Source of the DNA: Geomesophilobacter sediminis
Lineage (GTDB): Bacteria; Desulfobacterota; Desulfuromonadia; Geobacterales; Geobacteraceae
Assembly (NCBI RefSeq): GCF_016458275.1
Contig: NZ_JAEMHM010000014.1
Coordinates: forward strand, 62,001 to 126,000
Length of the DNA stretch: 64,000 nt
Direction: 5' to 3'
A program made the translations under genes and the position numbers. Of the stretch, positions 47,801 through 55,732 are shown one piece after another (position 1 is the first letter of the stretch; every line of letters starts with the position of its first letter). Under the pieces are notes generated by a model. It saw only the letters and a list, made by a program, of their open reading frames with translations. It did not search any database and was not told the DNA's origin.

Positions 47801-48248
47801 CTCGGTGATCCCGACCCCGATCTTCTTCTACGGACTGGAGCCGGGGCAGGAGACTTCCATCGAGATCCAGCCGGGCAAGACCCTGATCATCAAGCTGAAC
47901 GCCATCGGGCGCACCCAGGCCGACGGCACCAAGCAGGTCTACTTCGAGCTGAACGGCAACGCCCGCTCGGTCACGGTGCGCGACAACTCGATCAAGGCCG
48001 ACCAGGCCACCCACGAGAAGGCGGACAAGTCCAATCCGAAGCACGTCGGCGCCCCGATGCCGGGCAAGGTCCTCAAGGTGAACGTCGCCGCCGGCGCGGC
48101 GGTCAAAGCGGGCGACATCCTCGTCGTCACCGAGGCGATGAAGATGGAGACCAACGTCAAGGCGAAGGAAGACGGCACCGTCGCCGAGGTCCGCTGCAAG
48201 GAAGGCGGCCAGGTCGAGAAGGAAGAGCTGATCGTCGTGATGGCGTAA
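44802..48248 (+). CDS. pyc: Pyruvate carboxylase
   Basis: This biotin enzyme makes oxaloacetate from pyruvate and bicarbonate, an anaplerotic step. The 1148 residues match the family length. The order is biotin carboxylase (about 1-450, KAAAGGGGRGMR and MNPRIQVEHTVTE), carboxyltransferase (about 530-1000, DTTMRDAHQSLLATRVR) and biotinyl carrier (about 1080-1148, VTEAMKMETNVKA with the biotinylated Lys). The ATG at 44802 has AAGGAG upstream; the frame is open to 44703 without a site. Confidence 0.97.
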   Translation: MEQRKFKKVMAANRGEIAIRIFRACTELGISTVAIYSEEDKLSLHRYKADEAYQVGKGKKPIDAYLGIDEIIALAKKIEVDAIHPGYGFLAENAEFAEKCEANGIVFIGPTAEMQRALGDKVAARKVAKAAGVATVPGTEEPIQHEEDALIFAKNHGYPIIIKAAAGGGGRGMRVANDKKELLEGLQSASSEAKAAFGDPSVFLERYLKNPKHIEVQVLGDSFGNLVHFFERDCSIQRRHQKVVEFAPSICLPGATRLALCTDALKIAKQVGYRNAGTVEFLLDESGSYYFIEMNPRIQVEHTVTEMITGRNLVQAQILIAEGKRLGDPEINIPNQGSIEMRGYAIQCRITTEDPANNFAPDFGTLTTYRSSAGCGVRLDAGNAFTGAQITPHYDSLLVKVSAWGLTFAEASHIMNRALQEFRVRGVKTNIGFLENVITHPVFVAGECNTSFIDNHPELLEIKEKQDRANKVLSFIGDVIVNGSAGVAKPLRSADLLEATLPEVDLLTAPPKGTRDILRERGAEGLAAWVLEQKGVLITDTTMRDAHQSLLATRVRTHDLLQIAPATARLASGLFSLENWGGATFDVSMRFLKECPWQRLHALSEAIPNVLFQMLLRGSNAVGYANYPDNAVQRFVEVAAEAGIDVFRVFDSLNWLPGMTVAMEAVRKSGKICEAAICYTGDISDPTRTKYPLSYYVSMAKELEKMGAHILAIKDMAGLLKPYAGYQLVKALKEEVGIPIHLHTHDTSGNGGALLLMAAQAGVDIVDAALSSLSGLTSQPNLNGLVATLKGQERDTGLNERGLQQLANYWETVRDYYAPFESELKSSTAEVYHHEIPGGQYSNYKPQVAGLGLIDRWEECKEMYHQVNNMFGDLVKVTPSSKIVGDMAMFLVKNNLQPEDVYTQGADLAFPESVVGFFKGMIGQPYQGFPEELQKVILKGEEPITCRPGDLLEPIDFEAERAKAAAKVGHPVNDKDLMSFLMYPSVYTEFDKQRQEFSDISVIPTPIFFYGLEPGQETSIEIQPGKTLIIKLNAIGRTQADGTKQVYFELNGNARSVTVRDNSIKADQATHEKADKSNPKHVGAPMPGKVLKVNVAAGAAVKAGDILVVTEAMKMETNVKAKEDGTVAEVRCKEGGQVEKEELIVVMA

Positions 48249-48274
48249 AGCTATCCCGCTTTCGCCCAACAGAA

Positions 48275-48308
48275 AAAAAGCCACCTCCCGAAAGGGGGGT
48301 GGCTTTTT
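48275..48308 (+). terminator. Rho-independent terminator of pyc
   Basis: AAAAAGCCACCTCCC pairs with GGGGGGTGGCTTTTT (one G-U pair, short loop), followed by T residues, 26 nt after the stop. Confidence 0.9.
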
Positions 48309-48379
48309 TGGTACCGTAGGCGACAACAGATGTCGCAGCTTCGCGGCGGCGGAAGATTGGCTCCAATCAGGTAAAACAT

Positions 48380-51301
48380 TCAACTCTGGAGCGACCGCGG
48401 CAGGACTGCCACTCCCGCCCGGCTGGGGGGCGTTCCCGCAGCCGCTACCACTTGGATCTCGTCCCCCTGTATGGTCACGCGGGGATCTTTCCCCAGCAAA
48501 AACTTAGGTAATCTTTGCTTCATCAGCCCCATTCCGCGCAGCACGTTAATAAATGGGGCGATCGCGGCGGTACCGTGAAAACGGGTGCGGAGGACGTAAA
48601 GATAGATATCGTTCATGGTCGCGATGACCTGCGGATCGGCGGTCGGGACGATGACGTCCTTTGCGACGCCCAGCGCCAGGTATCTGGACCCTGAGCCGAG
48701 TAGACTGTGGAGCAGGACCGACGTCCACGGGATCTCCCCGGGAATTGCGGGCAACTGGTGGTGAAGGACGGGGAATATTTCCGAGACCAGCTCGAACGGT
48801 TGATCGCGCTCCCTTTTCTTCAGGTACGACGCCGTCAACTCCTCTATCGTCGCCTGCTTTTCGTCGGTCCACCCCAGGGTCTGCCGCGCCACCACGGCGT
48901 TGAGGGTGTACCATACGATCTTCTTTCTGCTTTTCATGAGCTGATAGATGTTGTCGATGTTACGATACTTCGGCCGAAGAAATTCGAGCAACTCCCTCGT
49001 GGTACACGGGGCCGCCAGGTCCTTCACGTATCGCACGACCTGGGCGGCCAGCGAAAGCGGTCGCCGGGTGACCACGGGGTGTGCCCCTTTTTTTCTGCCG
49101 GGTTTCGATCGGTCCGGTCGGGGTGGCCGGGGTGGGGGTGGGGGGCGGAACCCGGCACGGGAGGGCGAAACGGCGAATTCGCCGGCATGGAAATGATGAA
49201 TCAGGGAATGGAGAAACAACGGTGTCGTTATCCCTTGCTGCCGGCAGAGGGCGAAGTTGCGCTGGTACACCTGGCCCGCAGTGACCGGAGATACGGTGAA
49301 TTCGGCCAAGGTTTCGATGATCGGCGCGAGATCGGATTTTTTCACGCCGAGGTTGCCGACATGGACCACCTTCTTCCCTCCGGTCCGGATCAGATTTGGG
49401 ATTCGAGCCGCGTAATTTTGCAACTGCGTCCTCTCAACCCCCAAGATGGTCAGGGCGAAATTCACCAGCTCGGCCCGAAAAATGGGTTTTCCCCGCTTTA
49501 ACAGGTAGGCTTCGAGCGCTTCGGGTATGCGGGGTAGCGTGCTGTCGCCCTGCCTCCGCACGTAGGGATAGTCGGGGAAACTCAGGGTGGCACTCCCCCT
49601 GCGTCGCATGCAGGAGTACAAAGCTTCACGGGAAGGGACATTCCGGGCTGCCAGCCGATCGCGGTAGCTCTCGAAGATGCCCCCGTTCAACAGTACGAAG
49701 GGGAGGTCATGGCTCGTGAGCCGCTCCAGGATGTCGTCTTCTATTTCGGCACAAAGTGTCTCCGGCACCGTTACGAAGTCCGGGTGGATGAAGCTCCCTG
49801 GCCCCCATAAAACGGAGGATCCCGATACCCTCGAGTGGGCGCTTGAGGTAGACATCTGCAGGCCTGGCACCAGCTGACCAATTTGCCGCTGGACCTCCTT
49901 GAAATGCAAGCTGCTTCCCGCCCGAAGTAATATCTGTTCCACAAGGTAGCTGATCCGCCCCTTTTTTTTGTTCTCGCCAAGGTCCGCGGCCAGAAAGTCA
50001 CCGTGACGCGAGATTCCCTCTGTGGAGTCCCCGATGCGTCGGACGAATTGAGCTGAGAACCGCACGAGCCAGGAGCTTTCCCGGCAATGCCTTTCCCGGC
50101 AGAACCGGGTCATCACTTCCGGCGCCCGCTCCAAGGAGAGCATGCCATCGGGGGCGCGATTGACGTGCTCCAGAAGAGCCGACCTCACTTCTGCGCAGTT
50201 GAGGCACCGGTGAGTGGACAGCACCAACTCCAAGGGCCTGCCCGGAACCACTTCGTACCGCGGGGAGAGGACGATCGAAGAGATGAACGCCTCCTCGCTC
50301 GGCAGCGTCGTCCACCCCAACCGGTCCTGGAGCTCTGCGGCGATTTCGGAAACCGTGCCAACTCCCCCTCGCGTGGCGAGCAGGACATCGATCCAAAGCC
50401 ACAGATACCGCAGGTACCGTAGCCGCGCCGGGTCTCCGAGTACGGACCTCATTCTGCTTTCGATCTGTCGCACCCGCTCCCGGCTCACCTGTACCGCCCG
50501 CCCCAGTTCCTTCAAGGTCCATACCCGCCCGTCCGCAATCCCCAGGCGTGCCACCATCAGCCCGAAGTCCCTTTTCTTCACCGCGCTCTGGCTCGCGTCG
50601 GGGCCGGAATCCTCCGGGAACACAATCCGTAAGTAGGCCTCGAACAGGTGGTGGAATTCCCCGTGAGCTGCTGCCGAAAATCCTGCGCAAGCTGCTCTTT
50701 CGAGATCGCCGGCCAGGTTTCTTAACCGCCAAAGCTCTCCAATGGCTTTCAGCGCGGCGACGGTGAATCCGGAGGTCCCGATGATCGTCTGCTCGGTGAT
50801 TGCCGCGAGGTCTTCCCAAGCCACCGTCGCTATTTCGCCCCCACCGGTTCCCGCGGGGACCGGAAAACCGGACAGCTCATCGAGCCGAATATCCGAGTAG
50901 AGAGTGGCATCCGAAACGTTCTCGATTACGATCGAAGCAGCAGTGACGTCGGGCCAGCCGGATAGCTCCCCGAGCACCCTGAGGATGATCGCGATGGCAG
51001 CATCCGACAGTCCCGCTTCGATGAGGTAGCCCACACCGGTGCTCCACAGTGTCTCGGCCTGGTCCTCGGGGAAAAGGGCGGTGGCGCGGAGCCGTTCCAG
51101 GTCGGCAGCGGGGAGCCCCAAATCCCCTATGGCAGGGCCGGTCTCGTCTGCTTCGAGAGGGGGCAGGGGCGGAAGCTGAAAAACTTCCGGGAGGGAGCGG
51201 TTGAGAACGCTCCAAGGGGCGGGGCCGTCTCGGAAGCCGTCCCGTGCCTGAATCGATCGTTTGTCCGACAATGCTTTCGACATTGGTGACGGCGAGCCCA
51301 T
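48380..51301 (-). CDS. Large DNA-binding-like protein with alpha-CTD-like and sigma region 4-like HTH segments
   Basis: I do not recognise a characterised family. The ~973-residue protein (start uncertain) has a segment at about 160-200 resembling the HhH/alpha-CTD pattern of RNA polymerase alpha (WEDLAAITEQTIIGTSGF). A clear sigma-70 region-4-like HTH lies at about 260-290 (TLKELGRAVQVSRERVRQIE). Repeated winged-helix-like blocks follow (LHFKEVQRQIGQL; SLAAQVVRYVKDLA; TTRELLEFLRPKY), with a Pro/Arg linker near 715. The chosen ATG follows GCAGGT; a start at 51388 is possible but lies in AT-rich promoter-like sequence. A tandem-repeat array begins just upstream. Confidence 0.65.
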   Translation of the reverse strand: MGSPSPMSKALSDKRSIQARDGFRDGPAPWSVLNRSLPEVFQLPPLPPLEADETGPAIGDLGLPAADLERLRATALFPEDQAETLWSTGVGYLIEAGLSDAAIAIILRVLGELSGWPDVTAASIVIENVSDATLYSDIRLDELSGFPVPAGTGGGEIATVAWEDLAAITEQTIIGTSGFTVAALKAIGELWRLRNLAGDLERAACAGFSAAAHGEFHHLFEAYLRIVFPEDSGPDASQSAVKKRDFGLMVARLGIADGRVWTLKELGRAVQVSRERVRQIESRMRSVLGDPARLRYLRYLWLWIDVLLATRGGVGTVSEIAAELQDRLGWTTLPSEEAFISSIVLSPRYEVVPGRPLELVLSTHRCLNCAEVRSALLEHVNRAPDGMLSLERAPEVMTRFCRERHCRESSWLVRFSAQFVRRIGDSTEGISRHGDFLAADLGENKKKGRISYLVEQILLRAGSSLHFKEVQRQIGQLVPGLQMSTSSAHSRVSGSSVLWGPGSFIHPDFVTVPETLCAEIEDDILERLTSHDLPFVLLNGGIFESYRDRLAARNVPSREALYSCMRRRGSATLSFPDYPYVRRQGDSTLPRIPEALEAYLLKRGKPIFRAELVNFALTILGVERTQLQNYAARIPNLIRTGGKKVVHVGNLGVKKSDLAPIIETLAEFTVSPVTAGQVYQRNFALCRQQGITTPLFLHSLIHHFHAGEFAVSPSRAGFRPPPPPRPPRPDRSKPGRKKGAHPVVTRRPLSLAAQVVRYVKDLAAPCTTRELLEFLRPKYRNIDNIYQLMKSRKKIVWYTLNAVVARQTLGWTDEKQATIEELTASYLKKRERDQPFELVSEIFPVLHHQLPAIPGEIPWTSVLLHSLLGSGSRYLALGVAKDVIVPTADPQVIATMNDIYLYVLRTRFHGTAAIAPFINVLRGMGLMKQRLPKFLLGKDPRVTIQGDEIQVVAAAGTPPSRAGVAVLPRSLQS

Positions 51302-51449
51302 GCGTGAACCTGCCTTCGAAGCAAAAGGAATTTGGCGCATAGCGCTGGATTGTATTAGAAAATACAAATCAATCAACCTTTTTACCATTCCTTTTCCTAT
51401 CCAATGAGTCATGGGAACAGGCCCGTATGTCATGAGAGGAGCTCACGCG

Positions 51450-51565
51450 ACATGGGAACGGGCGCCCCCTGCGTGGTTAGGGGTTCTCACGTCATGGGAG
51501 CAGGCTCCGGCATCATGGGAAGATGCTTCCGTGACGTGCGCCCGGGCATCCCTTATCTCGTCACG
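51450..51565 (+). repeat. Long repeat unit, copy A
   Basis: A 116-bp segment ending CATCCCTTATCTCGTCACG. It is largely the same as 51871-51986, with the same order of ATGGGA-containing half-units and GGGCGCCCC. A partial third copy starts at 51619. Confidence 0.7.
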
Positions 51566-51662
51566 TCTCCAACACGACGTGGGAACAGGCACCTCGGCAA
51601 GGGGAAGAGGCTTACGCGACATGGGAACGGGCGCCCCTTACCTGGCAACGCGTTCTCACGTC

Positions 51663-51872
51663 ATGGGAGGAGGCTCACGCGTCATGGGAGGAGGCTCACG
51701 CGTCATGGGAGGAGGCTCACGCGTCATGGGAGGAGGCTCACGTGACATGGGAGGAGGCTCACGTGACATGGGAGGAGGCTCACGCGACATGGGAGGAGGC
51801 TCACGCGACATGGGAGGAGGCTCACGCGACATGGGAGGAGGCTCACGTGACATGGGAGGCGGCTCACGTGAC
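51663..51872 (+). repeat. Ten tandem 21-bp repeats (minisatellite)
   Basis: Ten consecutive copies of ATGGGAGGAGGCTCACGCGTC with CGTC varying to TGAC or CGAC. Degenerate copies continue out to 51405 and 51955. The unit length is a multiple of three, so both strands stay open (MGGGSRD and PPPMSRE repeats), but no ribosome site or start context supports translation. Every unit carries TCACGTGA or TCACGCG(T/A)-like cores. Confidence 0.9.
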
Positions 51873-51986
51873 ATGGGGACGGGCGCCCCTTACCTGGTAA
51901 GGCGTTCTCACGTCATGGGAGCAGGCGCTGGTATCATGGGAAGAGGTTTTCGTGACATATGAACCGACATCCCTTATCTCGTCACG
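51871..51986 (+). repeat. Long repeat unit, copy C
   Basis: The second full copy of the 116-bp unit, ending CATCCCTTATCTCGTCACG. It closes the array; the 21-bp block lies between copies B and C. Confidence 0.7.
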
Positions 51987-52154
51987 CCTTCAGAGGCCAA
52001 GGGAAAGCAGCTCATGCATCGGGGAAAGAGGTCAGTTTGAGAGCATAGATGGGGCCGACCGCAATGGTGCTTGACCCACCGATAAAAAAATGCCGGCGTC
52101 AAGAACTTGAACGCCGGCACAAGCTGGCTCGATGCGGGGGGCGATGGGAAGGGG
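51987..52154. other. Intergenic, possible terminator remnant
   Basis: No gene is seen. CCGGCGTC...GAACGCCGGC around 52091-52119 forms a hairpin next to the end of the 220-aa gene and may terminate it. Confidence 0.4.
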
Positions 52155-52817
52155 TCAGGTCACGAACGTGGAAACGGGTTTGGACCAGTTGCCAACCCCG
52201 TTTTCGGTGATGTCCCGGTACCGAACAAAGGTGTTGGTTCCGGCGGTACACTCCATTTCCATCCTCGCATTAGGGGGGAAGACCGCCGTTTCGCACCATG
52301 CCGCGTCATCGGCAGGATTGCCGGTGGTCGTCTGGACTTCCCGGCTGATCACCTCGGGGCTCCAGGGCGCGTGAAGGAGGATCTTGGTAGCTTCGGCAAG
52401 ATTCTCAGCCATGGGTTCTTGCGTCGGCGCCGCAGCGGAGGACGCAAAAGCGTTGCCGATCTGGGAGCTGCTGGTTTTGCCGTGCCGCTGCCGCAACGGG
52501 AAGCCGGAGCTGCGCAGCGCGGCCAGGTTGTCGCCTGCTATCACTTCCACGTAGTGGGCAAGCTTGTCCAAGACGTTCTGAACTTCTATCGCCACCTCGT
52601 TTCTGGTGGCGATATTGTCCCGGTCCCCCCTGCCGGCCGCGAAGATCCAGGAGTCATACTTGTCGGCCAGGGCAAGGCAGATAGCAATCGACAACCCTGC
52701 GAGCCAGGGTTCAGGGAAATTGCTATTGTTGGTCATGTGAACGATCACGTTGCGAAAAAATACCGAGCGTTCCCCGTGGGTCATCCCCGCCGTGCTGCTT
52801 TTCAACTTGGTGCCCAT
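52155..52817 (-). CDS. Conserved protein of unknown function (helical N-terminus, beta C-terminus)
   Basis: The 220-residue protein starts behind AAGGAGG. The N-terminal ~110 residues are helical (ATRNEVAIEVQNVLDKLAHYVEV). The C-terminal ~60 resemble a fibronectin-like strand pattern ending YRDITENGVGNWSKP. No signal peptide is seen. It resembles a scattered family of uncharacterised proteins of similar layout. Divergent in orientation from the repeat array's plus-strand ORFs; function unknown. Confidence 0.65.
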   Translation of the reverse strand: MGTKLKSSTAGMTHGERSVFFRNVIVHMTNNSNFPEPWLAGLSIAICLALADKYDSWIFAAGRGDRDNIATRNEVAIEVQNVLDKLAHYVEVIAGDNLAALRSSGFPLRQRHGKTSSSQIGNAFASSAAAPTQEPMAENLAEATKILLHAPWSPEVISREVQTTTGNPADDAAWCETAVFPPNARMEMECTAGTNTFVRYRDITENGVGNWSKPVSTFVT

Positions 52818-53045
52818 AGAGCCTCCTTGCTGGGAGCTTCCGCTTTCGATGCGGTCTTGATGTTGTCGTTAATGATAAAATACAAATCTATCCGGCGATG
52901 ACGGGAGCATACCAGGGAGGGGGGCGATTGCAAGCGGAGAGAGGGACAACTCGATAAGTTTTGTTGCGGCACCGATATCAGCCGACCCCGAGCGGATTGG
53001 TGATATATAATGATGCCCCAACGATTCCCAACTTAAAATCCGCGC

Positions 53046-53084
53046 GAGAAGAGCCCCTTCCGGCGTGGGAAGCGGCTCTTTCTC
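53046..53084. terminator. Terminator-like hairpin
   Basis: GAGAAGAGCC pairs with GGCTCTTTCTC around an inner CTTCC/GGGAAG stem. It resembles an intergenic terminator, but no gene ends close to it on either strand. Confidence 0.5.
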
Positions 53085-53198
53085 GTTCCGCCAATATCGT
53101 GACGGGCGGCGTTGCCGCCCCGAGGTCGGCGCCCAAATCGTGGGCAGATGACCCGGTTGGGCAGGGAAATTGCCGGATGCCCGCCACGGGCAGGTTCA

Positions 53199-53296
53199 CT
53201 ATCCACAGAATTATCCACAGCCCGCTGCCTCAAAAAGCATCGCAGGATTGCAACCATCAAGGATGTGCAGCAATACATCCTTAAAATTTGTCCACA
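53199..53296 (+). promoter_or_regulatory. Cluster of DnaA-box-like sites
   Basis: CTATCCACA (53199-53207), TTATCCACA (53211-53219, the canonical box) and TTGTCCACA (53288-53296) lie on the same strand within 98 bp, in sequence of moderate AT content. No dnaA or dnaN is in the window, so an origin is not claimed. Confidence 0.45.
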
Positions 53297-53350
53297 TTTT
53301 CGGCATGATTAGCGGTTCCGACATTCTATTGACGCTTGGCCCGAGACGCA

Positions 53351-53383
53351 AAAAAAGGCCGGAAATCATTAAGAAATCCGGCC
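53351..53383 (-). terminator. Terminator of the reductase gene
   Basis: On the minus strand, GGCCGGA and TCCGGCC form a stem (53357-53363 with 53377-53383) followed by seven T residues, 34 nt after the gene's stop. Confidence 0.85.
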
Positions 53384-53416
53384 CCTCTTCTCCTTTCGGC
53401 GTTTCTTCTTGGGACT

Positions 53417-54709
53417 TTAATTTTTTACCTCTTTCAAGAGCTCATCGAGGGTGAGTCCCTGCGCTTCCACCACGGCGAACGGCTCCTCGCCCTTGCGGTA
53501 GAGGTCGAAGCGGGGGGAACGCTCGCCGTCGGCGCCGGTGAGCTTGGAGGCGACGACGCCGCGCTCGGCGAGCTGCGGCTGTGCGCAGCAATTGGGACAC
53601 CCGGAGATGGCCCAGGTCTTCAGCATCGCCTCGGCGCCCATCTGGGCGACCATGGCCTCGGCCACCTCCCGCGTCGGAGCGAGTCCCATCAGGCATTCGT
53701 GGGTGCCGGGGCAGACCCGGAAGCGTACCAGGTCGCGCGGGGTATCGCCGCCAAGCCCGGCTGCGCTTAAGGCCTTTTCCGCCTCGTCGCGGCGGTCTTC
53801 TTGTTCCAGATGGATCACCAGGTTCTGGTCCGACGTCACCAGCACCATGCCGCCGCCGAAGCGCTCCGCGACCGCCGCGACCAGGGCCAGATCCGCCGCC
53901 TTTACTTCTCCCGCGAAAAAGGGAATTTCCAGGCGCAACGCCGGCGAGGCCACCACGCCGACCACGGTTTCCGAGAGGGTCGGGGCCAGCGGGAGCTCCT
54001 CGGAGGCCCCAGTGTCGGCGAAGACCATCTGCCGGAAGACCTCGCGCCCGGTTTCCCGGACCAGGTGCTTCAGGCGCTTTCCCGCCGGGGTGTGGATCCG
54101 GTAGATCCTGAGCACCGCTTCGATGAGCGGGATGACGTTGGTTTCGGCAACCCCTTCGGCCAGCAGGAAACCGGGGCTGGGCTCGCGTCCGAGGCCGCCG
54201 GCGGCCCAGACGTCGTAACGCGGTACCTCCCCCTCGGGCTGGGTGGGGACCAGCGCGATGTCCTGGATCAGGTGTCGGCCGCTGGAAATATCGGGCTCGA
54301 CCGCGATCTTGAATTTCTTGGGGAGGCTTTCAAAACGGGGATTGCCGGTGAAGTGGCGGTGCAGGCGGCGCACCATCGCCTCCAGACGCGGCGAACCGGC
54401 GGTGCCGATGCCGCTGCTGGTGACCCCGCGCACGGCGCCGCCGCAGGCGCCCCGGCTGACCAGCCCCACCATTGCGAACTGCTTCGCGACGGGAGCGAGG
54501 CCGTCCTCGGTAAGCCAGTGCAATTCGATGCTTCCCCGGGTGGTGAGGTGCACCATGCCTCGGGCGTGGCGCTCCGCGATGCCGGCAATGGCTTTCGCCT
54601 GGATGGCGGAAAGCATGCCGCCGGGAAGCTTGATGCGCTGCATGAGAAAGCCCTTCTGGCGTTGCAGGTAGATGCCGTCTAAACGATAGTGACGCTGAGC
54701 GTCGGACAT
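53417..54709 (-). CDS. Siroheme-dependent nitrite/sulfite reductase family protein
   Basis: The 430-residue protein has two ferredoxin-like half domains (RIKLPGGMLSAIQAKAIAGI near 25-44 and AGEVKAADLALVAAVAERFG near 270). Siroheme/4Fe-4S motifs are RVCPGTHECLMG (C-x5-C) and SGCPNCCAQPQ. It is shorter than full assimilatory SiR (~570) but in the range of small NirB/Fsr-like reductases. Whether nitrite, sulfite or something else is reduced cannot be told. It precedes a membrane cytochrome gene in an apparent operon, though the cytochrome is encoded upstream. Confidence 0.85.
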   Translation of the reverse strand: MSDAQRHYRLDGIYLQRQKGFLMQRIKLPGGMLSAIQAKAIAGIAERHARGMVHLTTRGSIELHWLTEDGLAPVAKQFAMVGLVSRGACGGAVRGVTSSGIGTAGSPRLEAMVRRLHRHFTGNPRFESLPKKFKIAVEPDISSGRHLIQDIALVPTQPEGEVPRYDVWAAGGLGREPSPGFLLAEGVAETNVIPLIEAVLRIYRIHTPAGKRLKHLVRETGREVFRQMVFADTGASEELPLAPTLSETVVGVVASPALRLEIPFFAGEVKAADLALVAAVAERFGGGMVLVTSDQNLVIHLEQEDRRDEAEKALSAAGLGGDTPRDLVRFRVCPGTHECLMGLAPTREVAEAMVAQMGAEAMLKTWAISGCPNCCAQPQLAERGVVASKLTGADGERSPRFDLYRKGEEPFAVVEAQGLTLDELLKEVKN

Positions 54710-54770
54710 GGTGCCTCCAAATGCAGTTGGTGAGGGAATTAACGGACTAAAGGGGCGCCGGGGACCTGTT

Positions 54771-55682
54771 TCAAGAGAGATTCCCCCAGCGCCACAGGGA
54801 GATGATGAGCACGATCAGAAAGACCGCACCCAGGTTGAGGTATGCCATGAGGTAAAAGACCCGCTCGTGCAGCGGCCTCTTGCTGCCGGAAAGGAGCTTG
54901 CCGACCTCCCGGCGCCCGAGCATCTTCTCCGCTCCGTGGGGGGCGAGCTTCAGCGCCTCGGTCAGGTCGGTGCCGGCCTGGTGCCTTCCCATGTGGACTC
55001 CGTCTTTCCAAGCCCGGCTTCCGGTGGCGTCGTAAATCGTTCCGTCAAAGGCGAAGTAGGCGGGGCGCCTCTCCTTGCCGTCACACGCAGCGAGTTCGTC
55101 GTCGGTGAGATCCCCGGATTCGGGTATGGCTCCGGGCGCCTTGCGCTTTGCCTTCAAGCGGGGACCGATCACCGTGACGACAACCAGGGCGGTGGTGACC
55201 ATGAACAGGTAGATCCCGATCTTGACCAGCAGCAGGACCCCGAAGCGGGTGTGCAGCAAAACGTCCAGCGAGGGGATGCGGAAATGGGTGAGGATGGCCC
55301 CGGTGATGCCCATCACCACCATGGAGAGGAGGCCGACGCGGACTTCGCCGCGCGGCAGCCCACCGGAGGCGTAAGCAGGCTTCAGGACGAGATGGACGTA
55401 CAGGATGGTGCCGAACCAGAGGATGGCGATCAGCAGGTGGAGGTATCCGGCGGCAAAGCGGATGGCGCTGCGGGCGGAAAAGGCGGGTCGCACTTCCGCT
55501 TTGGGGAGGCGCGCGGCGGCGAAGGTCTTGCCGGCCGCGGTGAGTTCACCGCCGCCCGACGGGTCAACGTGGCAGGCGGAGCAGGGTTTGCCGGTCTCGG
55601 CGGCAAACTGCTCGGTGGCACGGGCAGTGGGTACGTTGAGGAAAAGAGCGCAAAGGAGCAGTGCAAGGGATACCAGTCTCAT
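54771..55682 (-). CDS. Membrane cytochrome: haem-c motif + CopD-like TM domain + cytochrome b5-like domain
   Basis: The 303-residue fusion has a signal peptide (1-22) and one CxxCH (Cys34-His38, GKPCSACHVDPSGGG). Four to five transmembrane helices of CopD-like type (about 75-180) contain HLLIAILWFGTILYVHLVLKP. A cytochrome b5-like haem/steroid-binding domain (about 205-265: YFAFDGTIYDATGSRAW, GRHQAGTDLTEAL) precedes a final TM. Upstream of the siroheme reductase by 61 nt and on the same strand, it could pass electrons to that enzyme; this is inference. Confidence 0.85.
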   Translation of the reverse strand: MRLVSLALLLCALFLNVPTARATEQFAAETGKPCSACHVDPSGGGELTAAGKTFAAARLPKAEVRPAFSARSAIRFAAGYLHLLIAILWFGTILYVHLVLKPAYASGGLPRGEVRVGLLSMVVMGITGAILTHFRIPSLDVLLHTRFGVLLLVKIGIYLFMVTTALVVVTVIGPRLKAKRKAPGAIPESGDLTDDELAACDGKERRPAYFAFDGTIYDATGSRAWKDGVHMGRHQAGTDLTEALKLAPHGAEKMLGRREVGKLLSGSKRPLHERVFYLMAYLNLGAVFLIVLIISLWRWGNLS

Positions 55683-55732
55683 GTGCGACAGGTATAACCA
55701 GAGTGACGCCCAAAGTCAACGCTTCTCAGCAC

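Larger units (their letters stand above)
52818..53416. other. Intergenic with DnaA-box-like sites and terminators
   Basis: No gene is supported. It holds a hairpin (53046-53084), DnaA-box-like 9-mers (53199-53296) and the terminator of the reductase gene (53351-53383). Confidence 0.6.

Noticed and set aside
44760-48383. 1207-aa minus-strand ORF opposite pyruvate carboxylase
   Set aside because: It is an antisense shadow of a high-GC, strongly biased gene; no motifs.
51663-51872. Tandem repeats as a CRISPR array
   Set aside because: Units are contiguous 21-mers with no variable spacers and no cas genes nearby.
51411-51962. ORF encoding MGGGSRD repeats
   Set aside because: It is produced by the 21-bp repeat length; no ribosome site, and the opposite strand is equally open.
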